DNA of 51,390 nt from Streptomyces sennicomposti (GCF_019890635.1 NZ_JAIOAB010000052.1:1-51390); one strand, 5' to 3'. Numbered from the stretch's first letter, positions 24,280 through 33,090 are shown. The notes: generated by a model not told the origin, from the letters alone. Translations and numbers: made by a program.

Positions 24280-26109
24280 TCATGCCCGGTACAGCGCCTC
24301 GACCTCGTCGGCGTAGGCGTTCTCGATCGCCCGGCGCTTCAGCTTCAGCGACGGGGTGAGCAGTCCGTGCTCCTCCGTGAACGGCTGCGCGAGGATGCGG
24401 AAGGTGCGGATCGCCTCCGCCTTGGAGACCAGGGTGTTGGCCGCGACCACCGCGCGCCGCACCTCCGTCTCCAGATCCGCGTCGTGCACCAGCTCGGCCG
24501 CGGTGCCCGGCTTCGCCTTGTCGCGCATCTGGAGCCAGTGCTCGACCGCCTCCTGGTCGAGAGTGACCAGGGCGGCGACGTAGGGGCGGTCGTTGCCGAC
24601 GACGATGCACTGCGCGACCAGCGGATGGTCGCGCACCCGCTCCTCCAGCGCGGCCGGGGCCACGCTCTTGCCGCCGGAGGTCACCAGGATCTCCTTCTTG
24701 CGGCCGGTGATGGTGAGGTAGCCGTCCTCGTCCAGCGAGCCCAGGTCGCCGGTGGCCAGCCAGCCGTCGTGCAGCGTCGCGTCGGTGGCCTTCTGGTTGT
24801 TCAGATAGCCCTGGAAGACGTTGCCGCCGCGCAGCCACACCTCCCCGTCGTCGGCGATGTGCACGCTCACCCCCGGGATCGCCTGGCCGACCGTGCCGTA
24901 GCGGGTTCGCTCGGGCGGGTTGGCGGTGGCCGCCGCGGTGGACTCGGTCAGGCCGTAGCCCTCGTAGATCTGCACCCCGGCGCCCGCGAAGAACAGGCCG
25001 AGGCGGCGGTCCATGGCCGAACCGCCGGACATCGCGTTGCGAATCCGGCCGCCCATCGCCGCGCGCACCTTGGCGTAGACGACCTTGTCGAAGAACTGGT
25101 GCTGCATGCGCAGCGCGGCGGACGGGCCGGGGCCGATGCCCCACGCCTTCGCCTCCACCGCGTCCGCGTACTTCACGGCGACCTCGACGGCCTTCTCGAA
25201 CGGCCCGTCGCGGCCCTCCTTCTCCGCCTTGCGGCGGGCCGCGTTGAACACCTTCTCGAAGATGTACGGCACCGCCAGGATGAACGTCGGCTTGAACGCC
25301 TGCAGGTCCGGCAGGAGCGCGGCGGCGTGCAGCTCGGGCTGGTGGCCGAGCCGGACCCGGCCGCGCACCGCGGCCACCTCCACCATCCGGCCGAACACGT
25401 GTGCGAGTGGCAGGAAGAGCAGCGTGGAGGCCTCGTCGCCCTTCCTGGAGTGGAACACCGGTTCCCAGCGGCCGAGGACGGTGTCCGCCTCGAACATGAA
25501 GTTGCCGTGGCTCAGGACGCAGCCCTTGGGGCGGCCGGTGGTGCCGGAGGTGTAGATGACCGACGCGACGGTCTCCGGGGTGACCGCCTCGCGGTGCCGG
25601 TGCACCACGTCGTCCTCGATGTGCGCGCCCGCGTCGTACAGCTCGGACACGGCGCCCGCGTCCAGCTGCCACAGCCGGCGCAGGTTCGGCAGCCGGCCGA
25701 TGACGGTGGCGATGGTCATGGCGTGGTCCTCGTGCTCCACGACCGCCGCCGACACCTCCGCGTCGTACAGCGTCCAGAAGCACTGCTCGGCCGAGGAGGT
25801 GGGGTAGATCGGCACCACCTGCGCGCCGATCGTCCACAGCGCGAAGTCGAACAGGGTCCACTCGTAGCGGGTGCGGGACATGACGGCGACCCGGTCGCCG
25901 AACCGGACGCCCTCGGCGAGCAGCCCCTTGGCCAGCGCCAGCACCTCGTCGCGGAACTCGGCGGAGGTCACATCGCGCCATGCCCCGGTCTCGTCCTTGC
26001 GGCCGAGGGCGACGTGCCGCGGGTCCTCCTGGGCGTACCGGAACACGACGTCGGCCAGCCCGCCCACCGGCGGCGCCGACGTGGACGGAGGGCTGGTGAA
26101 CTCGCGCAA
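24280..26109 (-). CDS. Long-chain fatty acid-CoA ligase (AMP-forming)
   Basis: The product is 609 residues from TTG 26109, with GGGAG 5 bases upstream (26115-26119); this gives the N-terminus MREFTSPPST. An in-frame ATG at 26211 would add 34 Arg/Gly-rich residues that look noncoding. The adenylate-forming motifs are intact: VIYTSGTTGRPKGCVLSHGN (A3), EGYGLTESTAA (A5), WLATGDLGSLDEDGYLTITGRKKEILVTSGGKSV (A7-A10 region, no gap). It lacks a membrane segment. The reaction is fatty acid plus ATP plus CoA to acyl-CoA, AMP and pyrophosphate, feeding beta-oxidation, lipid synthesis or polyketide starter supply. It resembles the FadD15-type single-gene ligases of actinobacteria. No partner genes are adjacent. 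Confidence 0.92.
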   Translation of the reverse strand: MREFTSPPSTSAPPVGGLADVVFRYAQEDPRHVALGRKDETGAWRDVTSAEFRDEVLALAKGLLAEGVRFGDRVAVMSRTRYEWTLFDFALWTIGAQVVPIYPTSSAEQCFWTLYDAEVSAAVVEHEDHAMTIATVIGRLPNLRRLWQLDAGAVSELYDAGAHIEDDVVHRHREAVTPETVASVIYTSGTTGRPKGCVLSHGNFMFEADTVLGRWEPVFHSRKGDEASTLLFLPLAHVFGRMVEVAAVRGRVRLGHQPELHAAALLPDLQAFKPTFILAVPYIFEKVFNAARRKAEKEGRDGPFEKAVEVAVKYADAVEAKAWGIGPGPSAALRMQHQFFDKVVYAKVRAAMGGRIRNAMSGGSAMDRRLGLFFAGAGVQIYEGYGLTESTAAATANPPERTRYGTVGQAIPGVSVHIADDGEVWLRGGNVFQGYLNNQKATDATLHDGWLATGDLGSLDEDGYLTITGRKKEILVTSGGKSVAPAALEERVRDHPLVAQCIVVGNDRPYVAALVTLDQEAVEHWLQMRDKAKPGTAAELVHDADLETEVRRAVVAANTLVSKAEAIRTFRILAQPFTEEHGLLTPSLKLKRRAIENAYADEVEALYRA

Positions 26110-26403
26110 ACCCCGCTCCCGCTCCCTCGGTCTTCGGCCCGTCCCGAGGCGCCCCGGCCTCCGGACCACCCCTGACGCCCCGCACAGCGCGGTGAAAGCT
26201 ACCCCACGCACGGACGGTGCGGGAGGGGGGCCGAAAGCGAGCGGTGCTCATGTACACACAGGTCAGCGCCGGAAAATGCGCCCACAACGGACACGGCCGG
26301 ACAGAAGTTCCTACGGTTCAGTAAGTTTCGGTGCCGTAATCTCCACGGAATCTGTACGACCCCAAGGCCGCCCGCATGCCCGCCGGACCCGTACGGGTCC
26401 GCC

Positions 26404-27303
26404 TCAGCGGTGGTGCAGGCGGTCGCCGCCGGTGAGGATCGCCGTTGCCAGGGCGTCGGCGGCGGGCTGGGCCGAGGGGCGGTGGCGGCCGTGGACCAGG
26501 ACGAAGTCGACCCGCCCCAGCTCCGGCAGCCCGGCCCGTTCCGGCACCCGGACCAGGCCCGGCGGGATCAGCCCGCGCGAGTGGGCCATCACGCCGAGGC
26601 CCGCGCGGGCGGCGGCGATCAGCCCGTTGAGGCTGCCGCTGGTGCACGCGACGCGCCACGGGCGGCCCTGCCGCTCCAGCGCCTCGAAGGCGAGCGCCCG
26701 GGTGATCCCCGGCGGCGGATAGACGATCAGCGGCACCGGACGGTCGGCCTCCAGGCGCAGCCGTTCCGCGCCGATCCACACCAGCCGGTCGTGCCAGACG
26801 GGCTCGCCGGCCGGGTCCTGCGGACGCCGCTTGGCCAGGACCAGGTCCAGCTTCCCCGCGGCCAGCTGCTCGTGCAGGGTGCCGGACAGCTCGACGGTCA
26901 GTTCGAGATCGACCTCGGGGTGCTCGTAGCGGAAGCCCTCCAAAATCTCCGGCAGCCGGGTCAGCACGAAGTCCTCCGACGCGCCGAACCGCAGCCGGCC
27001 GCGCACCCGGGTGCCGGTGAAGAACGCCGTCGCCTGCTCGTGCACCTCCAGGATCCGCCGCGCGAACCCCAGCATCGCCTCGCCGTCCTCGGTCAGCTCC
27101 ACCGAGTGCGTGTCACGGGTGAACAGCGGCCGCCCCACGGCCTCCTCCAGCCGGCGCACATGCTGGCTCACCGTCGACTGGCGCAGCCCCAGCCGCCGCG
27201 CCGCCCGGGTGAAACCGAGCGTCTGGGCGACGGCGAGGAAGCTGCGCAACTGGGCCGGGTCGTACACGCGGTCAAGGCTAACGGCTTCCCGCCCACCGCT
27301 CAT
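26404..27303 (-). CDS. LysR-family transcriptional regulator
   Basis: The product is 299 residues from ATG 27303. The winged helix-turn-helix is at the N-terminus: LRSFLAVAQTLGFTRAARRLGLRQSTVSQHVRRLE. The effector domain follows (GRLRFGASEDFVLTRLPEILEGFRYEHPEVDLELT, GKLDLVLAKRRP, GLIAAARAGLGVMAHSRGLIP). The gene diverges from a bile-acid:sodium symporter-like gene across 149 bases (27304-27452). This arrangement is common in streptomycetes and suggests that the regulator controls the transporter. The inducer is unknown. Confidence 0.92.
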   Translation of the reverse strand: MSGGREAVSLDRVYDPAQLRSFLAVAQTLGFTRAARRLGLRQSTVSQHVRRLEEAVGRPLFTRDTHSVELTEDGEAMLGFARRILEVHEQATAFFTGTRVRGRLRFGASEDFVLTRLPEILEGFRYEHPEVDLELTVELSGTLHEQLAAGKLDLVLAKRRPQDPAGEPVWHDRLVWIGAERLRLEADRPVPLIVYPPPGITRALAFEALERQGRPWRVACTSGSLNGLIAAARAGLGVMAHSRGLIPPGLVRVPERAGLPELGRVDFVLVHGRHRPSAQPAADALATAILTGGDRLHHR

Positions 27304-27452
27304 CACGGAACGCGATGACAGTGAGAGCGGTGGGACGGTTTCCCGATCGCCCTGGTGAGGGGGACGATGAACCGGGGACCCGGAGGTCCCGAGACGACGG
27401 ACGCGGCCGGGCGCGCCCCCGGCCGCCGACGAGCACGAGCGAGTGGAGCACC

Positions 27453-28565
27453 GTGACACGCCTGCGCTGGCCGAGCTGGATGCCGGTCGACCCGTACATC
27501 GTGCTGCTGATCGGCACCGTGGGCCTGGCCGCGCTGCTGCCCGCCCGCGGCCCGGCCGCAGACGTCGCCTCCGGCGCCTCCACGGCCGCGATCGGCTTCC
27601 TCTTCTTCCTCTACGGCGCCCGGCTCTCCACCCGCGAGGCCCTGGACGGGCTCAAGCACTGGCGACTGCACGTCACGGTGCTGGCCTGCACCTTCGTGGT
27701 CTTCCCGCTGCTCGGCATCGCCGCCCGCGGCCTGGTCCCCGTCCTGCTCGACCAGCCGCTCTACCAGGGCCTGCTCTTCCTCACCCTGGTCCCCTCCACC
27801 ATCCAGTCCTCCATCGCCTTCACCTCCATCGCCCGCGGCAACGTGCCCGCCGCGATCTGCGCCGGCTCCTTCTCCTCCCTGGTCGGCATCGTCCTCACCC
27901 CCCTGCTCGCCGCCGTCCTGCTGGGCAGCAGCGGCGGCGGATTCTCCGCGCACTCGCTGGTGACGATCGTGCTGCAACTGCTCGTGCCGTTCGTCGCCGG
28001 ACAGCTCCTGCGGCCCTGGATCGGCGGATTCGTCGCCCGGCACAAGAAGGTCCTCGGGCTCGTCGACCGGGGCTCGATCCTGCTCGTCGTCTACACCGCG
28101 TTCAGCGAGGGCATGGTGCGGGGCATCTGGCACCAGGTCAGCGCCGCGCGCCTCGGCGGACTGCTCGCCGTGGAGGCGGTGCTGCTCGCCGTGATGCTCG
28201 CCCTGACCTGGTACGGCGCGAAGGCGCTGCGCTTCGGCCGGGCCGACCGTATCGCCATCCAGTTCGCCGGCTCGAAGAAGTCGCTGGCCTCCGGGCTGCC
28301 CATGGCGAGTGTCCTGTTCGGCGTCCACGCCTCGCTGGCGGTGCTGCCGCTGATGCTCTTCCACCAGATGCAGCTGATGGTGTGCGCGGTGATCGCCAAG
28401 CGCCGGGCCCGCGACCCGGAGGCGCGGGAGGAACGGGAGGAGCAGGAGGAGCGGGACGAGCGCGGGGAGCGGGCGGCGGCGTCTGCTCCGGCCACGGAGT
28501 CGGGGGCGCCGGCGGGCCCGGTCGGCCCGGTCGGCTCGGTCGGGACGGGGCCTCGGTCGCGCTGA
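27453..28565 (+). CDS. Bile acid:sodium symporter family (SBF-like) transporter
   Basis: The product is 370 residues from GTG 27453, with GGAG close upstream. About ten hydrophobic segments span residues 15-310, starting PYIVLLIGTVGLAALLP. SBF-like landmarks include the IGFLFFLYGARLST segment, LVPSTIQSSIAFTSIARGN, FAGSKKSLASGLPMASVLF and LPLMLFHQMQLMVCAVIA. Family members carry organic anions with sodium; bacterial members have varied or unknown substrates. The C-terminal 55 residues form a highly charged Glu/Arg tail followed by a Gly/Pro/Val-rich stretch, which is unusual and probably cytoplasmic. It is likely regulated by the divergent LysR protein. Confidence 0.87.
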   Translation: MTRLRWPSWMPVDPYIVLLIGTVGLAALLPARGPAADVASGASTAAIGFLFFLYGARLSTREALDGLKHWRLHVTVLACTFVVFPLLGIAARGLVPVLLDQPLYQGLLFLTLVPSTIQSSIAFTSIARGNVPAAICAGSFSSLVGIVLTPLLAAVLLGSSGGGFSAHSLVTIVLQLLVPFVAGQLLRPWIGGFVARHKKVLGLVDRGSILLVVYTAFSEGMVRGIWHQVSAARLGGLLAVEAVLLAVMLALTWYGAKALRFGRADRIAIQFAGSKKSLASGLPMASVLFGVHASLAVLPLMLFHQMQLMVCAVIAKRRARDPEAREEREEQEERDERGERAAASAPATESGAPAGPVGPVGSVGTGPRSR

Positions 28566-28679
28566 GGCGGTCGCGCCGACGCGGGCGCGCGGACGTGGGC
28601 GAGCGAAGGCGGGGTGCGACGGCCGCTCGTCGCCGTGCCGCCGTACCCCCCCGACTCGCACTCACGAACGTCCCGGACG

Positions 28680-29597
28680 TCACGGACGCAGGACCACCTT
28701 GCCGAGGTTCGCGCGGGACTGGATCGCCTCGTGGGCCTTCGCGGCGTCCTCCAGCGCGAACTCCGCGTGCACGGCGGGCCGCACCTCGCCCCGCTCGAAC
28801 AGCTCCCACAACTCCCGCCGCCACCGCTCGTAACGCTCGGGCTCCTCCCGGGCGATCCGCGCCATCTGGAAGCCGATCACCGACTTGGCACCGACCAGCA
28901 GGTCGTACGCCTGTACGGTCCCGCCGCCCGAGCTGTACGCCACCAGCCGCCCGCCCGGCGCGAGCGCGGCGATCGCCGGGGTGAGGAGGTCGCCGCCGAC
29001 CGCGTCCAGGGCGTAGTCCACCGGCTCGCCCCAGTCCGCGTCGCCGTAGCGGACCACCTCGTCCGCGCCGAGCGACCGTACGAAGTCCGCCTTGGCCGCG
29101 GTGGAGACCGCGCCGACCACGCGGCCCGCGCCCCGGACCCGCGCGAGCTGCACCGCGAGGTGGCCGACGCCGCTCGCCGCGGCCGTCACGAGCGCCGCCT
29201 CGCCCGGTGCGGGCCGGGCGGCCGCGAGCGCCCCGAGGGCGACCAGGCCGCTGCGCACCAGGGCCACCGCGTCGACGGCGCTCGCACCCTCGGGGACGGG
29301 CGAGGCCATGGCCTCGTGCAGCGGCGCGAAGTCGGCGTAGCCGTGCCCGAAACACAGGCCGGTCACCCGGTCGCCGGGCCGGAACCGGGTGACGCCGGCC
29401 CCCACGGCCGTGACCTCGCCGGCGATCTCACCGCCCAGCGCGATCGGCTCGGCGGCCTCGGTGACCTTCCGGACGACCGGCAGGGTGACGCCGACCGCCT
29501 CGCAGCGCACCAGCAGCTCGCCGGGACCCGGTTCGGGCACGGGCGCCTCCTCCACGAACAGCGGACCGCCGGCCGACTCGTACCGCACGCGTCGCAT
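28680..29597 (-). CDS. Zinc-binding dehydrogenase/quinone oxidoreductase family protein
   Basis: The product is 305 residues from ATG 29597 (N-terminus MRRVRYESAGGPL). This is the medium-chain dehydrogenase fold of the quinone oxidoreductase type: PEPGPGELLVRCEAVGV, GGEIAGEVTAVGAGVTRFRPGDRV, then the Rossmann segment ALVTAAASGVGHLAVQLAR and the end segment AHEAIQSRANLGKVVLRP. The GHE zinc motif is absent, as expected for this branch, so it is probably NADPH-dependent and zinc-free. It diverges from a MarR-family gene, and the intergenic region carries a palindromic operator. The pair probably forms a MarR-controlled redox or electrophile response, like other MarR-quinone reductase pairs. Confidence 0.9.
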   Translation of the reverse strand: MRRVRYESAGGPLFVEEAPVPEPGPGELLVRCEAVGVTLPVVRKVTEAAEPIALGGEIAGEVTAVGAGVTRFRPGDRVTGLCFGHGYADFAPLHEAMASPVPEGASAVDAVALVRSGLVALGALAAARPAPGEAALVTAAASGVGHLAVQLARVRGAGRVVGAVSTAAKADFVRSLGADEVVRYGDADWGEPVDYALDAVGGDLLTPAIAALAPGGRLVAYSSGGGTVQAYDLLVGAKSVIGFQMARIAREEPERYERWRRELWELFERGEVRPAVHAEFALEDAAKAHEAIQSRANLGKVVLRP

Positions 29598-29682
29598 CGC
29601 ACCCCACACCTCTCGGACCACACGGGAAGCCACCGCGGAAGCACTCGGACGCCCTCCCGCGGCGCTCAGGACTCGCCGAAAC

Positions 29683-29740
29683 TCATGGGGAGCCCCAACG
29701 AGTGTCACCGTAGCGTGGATTTCATTGGGGAGTCCAATGA
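29683..29740. promoter_or_regulatory. Two MarR-type operators between the quinone oxidoreductase and marR genes
   Basis: TCATTGG (29722-29728) and CCAATGA (29734-29740) form a perfect 7-bp palindrome around GGAGT, 22 bases before the MarR start. A degenerate relative, TCATGGGGAGCCCCAACGA, lies at 29683-29701, 39 bases away, on the oxidoreductase side. The arrangement suggests that MarR represses itself and the divergent gene. Confidence 0.75.
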
Positions 29741-29761
29741 CTTTTTCGGTAGGCTGCCGCC

Positions 29762-30199
29762 ATGCCCGAAGCACCCCTCGCCGAGATCCGTTCCCTGCCC
29801 AGCTGGCTCCTCGGCCGGGCCGCCGCTCGTGGCCGCGCCCTGGTCGCCGAGGCGCTGGCCGGACACGGGCTGAAGATGTGGCACCACGTCGTCCTCTCCG
29901 CCGTCCGCGACCTGGCCCCGGTGGCCCAGGCCGATCTGGGGCGGGGGGTCGGGCTCGACCCGAAGGACCTGGTCGGCGTCCTCAACGACCTCCAGGCCGG
30001 GGGCCTGGTCCTGCGCGAGCCCGATCCCCGCGACCGGCGCAAGAACGCGGTCTCCCTCACCGCCGAGGGCGCGCACCTGCTGGAGCGCTGCGAGCGGGCG
30101 GCCCGCGAGGCCAACGACACGCTGCTGGAGCCGCTGTCCGCAGCGGAACGGGACCGGTTCATGGAACTGCTGGCCAGGATCTCCGGCACGCGGGAGTGA
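29762..30199 (+). CDS. MarR-family transcriptional regulator
   Basis: The product is 145 residues. It has the MarR winged helix: LKMWHHVVLSAVRDLAPVAQADLG, then the recognition region VGLDPKDLVGVLNDLQAGGLVLREPDPRDRRKNAVSLT, with the wing REPDPRDRRKNAV typical of the family. N- and C-terminal helices form the dimer interface. It has no cysteine in the usual sensor position, so a small-ligand rather than oxidation switch is more likely. It diverges from the quinone oxidoreductase gene and two operator-like sites lie between them. Confidence 0.92.
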   Translation: MPEAPLAEIRSLPSWLLGRAAARGRALVAEALAGHGLKMWHHVVLSAVRDLAPVAQADLGRGVGLDPKDLVGVLNDLQAGGLVLREPDPRDRRKNAVSLTAEGAHLLERCERAAREANDTLLEPLSAAERDRFMELLARISGTRE

Positions 30200-30202
30200 G
30201 GC

Positions 30203-30522
30203 AACGGCGGGGGAGCGGTGGGACGGCGGCGGGGCAGCCGCCGCCGAGGACGGATCCGTGCCTCGATCCGCGCGACCCGCGCGCCCCGGGCAGGCTCACC
30301 CCTGCGCGAGACGGCGACGGGGGAGCGGTGAGACGTAGGCGGGGGAGCCGCGCGCCGAGGACGGATCCGCGCCTTGCCCCGTGCGCCCCGGGCAGGCTCA
30401 GCCCTGCGCGAGACGGCGACGGGGGAGCGGTGAGACGTAGGCGGGGGAGCCGCGCGCCGAGGACGGATCCGCGCCTCGTCCCGTGCCCCGACCCGCGCGC
30501 CCCGGGCAGGGTCACCCCTGCG
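30203..30522. repeat. Three imperfect tandem repeats of about 102-110 bp ending in the fdhD 3' end
   Basis: Units run at about 30203-30310, 30311-30412 and 30413-30522. Each holds GACGGGGGAGCGGTGAGACG-like sequence, CCGAGGACGGATCCG and GCGCCCCGGGCAGG(C/G)TCA(C/G)CCCTGCG. The third unit overlaps the stop codon and last codons of fdhD (minus strand). The other two carry degenerate copies of that same end, including its stop codon, so the array seems to have grown by duplicating the end of fdhD with its downstream flank. It fills the MarR-fdhD gap; I see no gene in it. Confidence 0.82.
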
Positions 30523-31360
30523 GCGACGCCGTGCGCAGGGCGATGCGCTCCTCGCCCGCGTACACGTTCATGGAGCTGCCCCGCAGGAAGCCCACCAGGG
30601 TGAGGCCGGTCTCCGCGGCCAGGTCCACGGCGAGCGAGGACGGCGCGGACACCGCCGCCAGGACTGGGATGCCCGCCATCACGGCCTTCTGCGCCAGCTC
30701 GAAGGAGGCCCGCCCGGAGACGAGCAGGATCGCGCGGGACAACGGCAGGTCGCCGCTCTGCAGGGCGCGGCCGACGAGTTTGTCGACCGCGTTGTGCCGG
30801 CCCACGTCCTCCCGTATGTCCAGCAGCTCGCCGTCCTCGGCGAACAGGGCCGCCGCGTGCAGCCCGCCCGTCCGGTCGAAGACCCGCTGCGCCGCCCGCA
30901 GCCGGTCGGGCAGGCTCGCGAGCAGTTCCGGCTCGACGCGGACCGGCGGCGTGTCCGCGATCGGCCAGCGGGCCGTCGTACGGACGGCGTCCAGGCTGGC
31001 CTTGCCGCACAGGCCGCACGAGGAGGTCGTGTAGACGTTGCGCTCCAGGGTGATGTCCGGCAGGGCGATGCCCGGGGCGGTCCGCACGTCCACCACGTTG
31101 TACGTGTTCGAGCCGTCCACTGTGGCCCCCGCGCAGTACACGATGTTCACGAGGTCCGACGCCTCGGCCAGCAGGCCCTCGCTGACCAGGAAGCCGGCCG
31201 CCAGCGCGAAGTCGTCGCCCGGGGTGCGCATGGTGATCGCGAGCGGCTTGCCGTTCAGCCGGATCTCCAGCGGCTCCTCGGCGACGAGGGTGTCCGGCCG
31301 GGCGGAGACCGCGCCGTCCCGGATGCGGAGGACCTTGCGTCGTTCCGTCACTCGTCCCAT
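30512..31360 (-). CDS. fdhD: Formate dehydrogenase accessory sulfurtransferase FdhD
   Basis: The product is 282 residues from ATG 31360 (N-terminus MGRVTERRKVLRI). The essential cysteines are in TTSSCGLCGKASL; FdhD uses this CxxC to carry sulfur from a cysteine desulfurase to the molybdenum cofactor of formate dehydrogenase. Other family landmarks are EEPLEIRLNGKPLAITMRTPGDDFALAAGFL, NVYTTSS, FDRTGGLHAAALF, REDVGRHNAVDKLVG and SGRASFELAQKA. No formate dehydrogenase gene is adjacent in this window, so its client enzyme lies elsewhere. Its last codons form part of a repeat array. Confidence 0.95.
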   Translation of the reverse strand: MGRVTERRKVLRIRDGAVSARPDTLVAEEPLEIRLNGKPLAITMRTPGDDFALAAGFLVSEGLLAEASDLVNIVYCAGATVDGSNTYNVVDVRTAPGIALPDITLERNVYTTSSCGLCGKASLDAVRTTARWPIADTPPVRVEPELLASLPDRLRAAQRVFDRTGGLHAAALFAEDGELLDIREDVGRHNAVDKLVGRALQSGDLPLSRAILLVSGRASFELAQKAVMAGIPVLAAVSAPSSLAVDLAAETGLTLVGFLRGSSMNVYAGEERIALRTASPQG

Positions 31361-31741
31361 GTCGTGATCAGCCCCGGTTCTGTACGCGCTGCCGGCCGAA
31401 ACGGCCCTTCCCGCAGAGAGTGCCACGAGTCACCGGACCGGTGTGCGGGGAGGTGGCCTCGGGGAACCCGCCGTTCGTGCGCCGCCCGCGTCGCCGTGGA
31501 CGCACGGACGCCGCGCTCCTCGTACCCGCCGACGTACCCGCCGGCGCCGCGCTCCATGTACCCGCCGGACGCCTCGCGAACGCGCATTCGAATGTACGTA
31601 CAGGCCCCAGTGGACGTGCCTCGCCTCTGACGGAAGCCGACAACCGGGGCACATGTTTCCTGTGCCTTCACCTGCCGCCGTACTCGTGAGTCACTGAACA
31701 GACTGAGGTCCCGCAACCCACGGCCACGAGGGGGACCCGCA
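31361..31741. other. Intergenic region upstream of fdhD and the KAS III gene
   Basis: About 380 bases with no convincing gene. GTACCCGCCG recurs three times (near 31518-31566). A minus-strand open frame across it would give a Gly/Tyr/Glu-rich repeat (GGYMERGAGGYVGGYEERG), but it lacks a ribosome site and I do not call it. Divergent promoters for the flanking genes must lie here; TTCGAA with alternating GTAC near 31588-31600 stands out as relatively AT-rich. Confidence 0.4.
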
Positions 31742-32689
31742 ATGAACGGCTCGCGCATCACCGCCGTCGGCCACTACCAGCCCGCCAAGGTGCTCACCAA
31801 CGACGACCTGGCGGCCCTGGTCGACACCAGCGACGAGTGGATCAGAAGCCGGGTCGGCATCCGCACCCGGCACATCGCCGCGCCCGACGAACCGGTCGAC
31901 GAACTCGCCGCGCACGCCGCCGCCAAGGCGCTCGCCGCGGCCGGCCTGGCCCCGGACGACATCGACCTCGTCCTGGTCGCCACCTCCACGGCCGTGGACC
32001 GCTCGCCCAACATGGCCGCGCGCGTCGCCGCCCGCCTGGGCATCCCGACGCCGGCCGCGATGGACGTCAACGTCGTGTGCGCCGGATTCACCCACGCCCT
32101 GGCCACCGCCGACCACACCCTGCGCGCCGGTGCCGCGACGCGCGCCCTGGTCGTCGGCGCCGACAAGATGTCCGACGTGGCCGACTGGACCGACCGCAGC
32201 ACCTGCGTGCTCGTCGGCGACGGCGCGGGCGCGGCCGTGGTCGAGGCGGCCCGGCCGGGGGAGCCGGCCGGGATCGGGCCGGTGCTGTGGGGCTCGGTGC
32301 CCGAGATGGGCAACGCGGTACGGATCGAGGGCGTGCCCGCCCGGTTCGCGCAGGAGGGGCAGAGCGTGTACCGCTGGGCCACCACCCAGCTGCCGCCGCT
32401 GGCCCGGCAGACCTGCGAGCGGGCGGGCGTCGCGCCCGAGGAACTGGCCGCGGTGGTTCTGCACCAGGCCAACCTGCGGATCATCGAGCCGCTCGCCGCG
32501 CGACTGGGCGCCGTCAACGCGGTCGTCGCCCGCGATGTCACCGAGTCCGGCAACACCTCGGCGGCCAGCATCCCGCTGGCCCTGTCCAAGCTGGTCGAAC
32601 GCGGCGAGGTGACGACGGGCGACCCGGTCCTGCTGTTCGGCTTCGGCGGAAACCTCTCCTACGCGGGACAGGTCGTCCGCTGCCCGTGA
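31742..32689 (+). CDS. 3-oxoacyl-ACP synthase III family protein (FabH-like)
   Basis: The product is 315 residues with a GAGGGGG run about 8 bases upstream. The Cys-His-Asn triad of KAS III is present: Cys113 in NVVCAGF, His241 in LHQANLRI and Asn271 in SGNTSAAS. VTSDEWIRSRVGIRTRHI-like N-terminal text (here DTSDEWI) and GFGGNLSYAG at the end are typical. KAS III enzymes condense an acyl-CoA with malonyl-ACP to start fatty acid synthesis. This gene stands alone, without fabD, acpP or fabF neighbours, so it is probably an extra copy used for a specialised acyl chain or starter unit. Confidence 0.9.
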   Translation: MNGSRITAVGHYQPAKVLTNDDLAALVDTSDEWIRSRVGIRTRHIAAPDEPVDELAAHAAAKALAAAGLAPDDIDLVLVATSTAVDRSPNMAARVAARLGIPTPAAMDVNVVCAGFTHALATADHTLRAGAATRALVVGADKMSDVADWTDRSTCVLVGDGAGAAVVEAARPGEPAGIGPVLWGSVPEMGNAVRIEGVPARFAQEGQSVYRWATTQLPPLARQTCERAGVAPEELAAVVLHQANLRIIEPLAARLGAVNAVVARDVTESGNTSAASIPLALSKLVERGEVTTGDPVLLFGFGGNLSYAGQVVRCP

Positions 32690-32996
32690 GCGGCGCGGGG
32701 CAGGCCGCGCGCCGCGCCTGAGCTTCGTGAGGAGCGGCCGTGCGCTGCCCGTGAGCTGAGTCGGGAACTCGTGCGCCGTCCGTGGGCGGCGCGGGGGAGG
32801 TCGAGGCCCGCGAGCGGCGTCGCGCGACGAAACGTGACGTGTCCGCGACGGTCGGTGCACACCGCCGGCCGGGCGTGCGCGCCCCGGCCCGCGCGGGCGC
32901 GTACGGGACGGATACGCAGGTGAAAGGCACTCCGAAAGCTTGGTATTGTTGTCCATGTCGCCGCGGGGAACACCCCCGCCGGGCGACACACACCTA
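32690..32996. other. Spacer between KAS III gene and tRNA-Leu with echoes of the KAS III 3' end
   Basis: The sequence around the KAS III stop (GCTGCCCGTGAGCGGCGCGG, 32680-32699) recurs in weaker form at 32742-32755 and 32771-32796 (22 of 26 positions shared with 32675-32700). This suggests local duplication of the gene end. The right end is relatively AT-rich (GGTATTGTTGTCC at 32941-32953) and probably holds the tRNA promoter, with TATTGT as a -10 candidate. No gene seen. Confidence 0.5.
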
Positions 32997-33081
32997 GTCC
33001 GGGTGGCGGAATGGCAGACGCGCTAGCTTGAGGTGCTAGTGCCCTTTATCGGGCGTGGGGGTTCAAGTCCCCCCTCGGACA
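32997..33081 (+). tRNA. tRNA-Leu (anticodon GAG)
   Basis: The acceptor stem is GTCCGGG (32997-33003) with CTCGGAC (33074-33080) and discriminator A at 33081. The anticodon stem CTAGC/GCTAG encloses loop TTGAGGT, with anticodon GAG at 33030-33032, reading CUC and CUU. A long variable arm (GCCCTTTATCGGGC) marks a class II tRNA, and GGTTCAAGTCC is the T loop. The CCA end is not encoded. Length is 85 bases. Confidence 0.96.
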
Positions 33082-33090
33082 CAGAGTGAA

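Noticed and set aside
30203..30522. Repeat array considered as a CRISPR.
   Set aside because: Units are contiguous without unique spacers and contain fdhD sequence; no cas genes are present.
31348..31761. Minus-strand open frame with Gly/Tyr repeats before the KAS III gene.
   Set aside because: No ribosome site, overlaps both flanking genes' promoter regions, and the repeat phrase GTACCCGCCG explains the periodic peptide.
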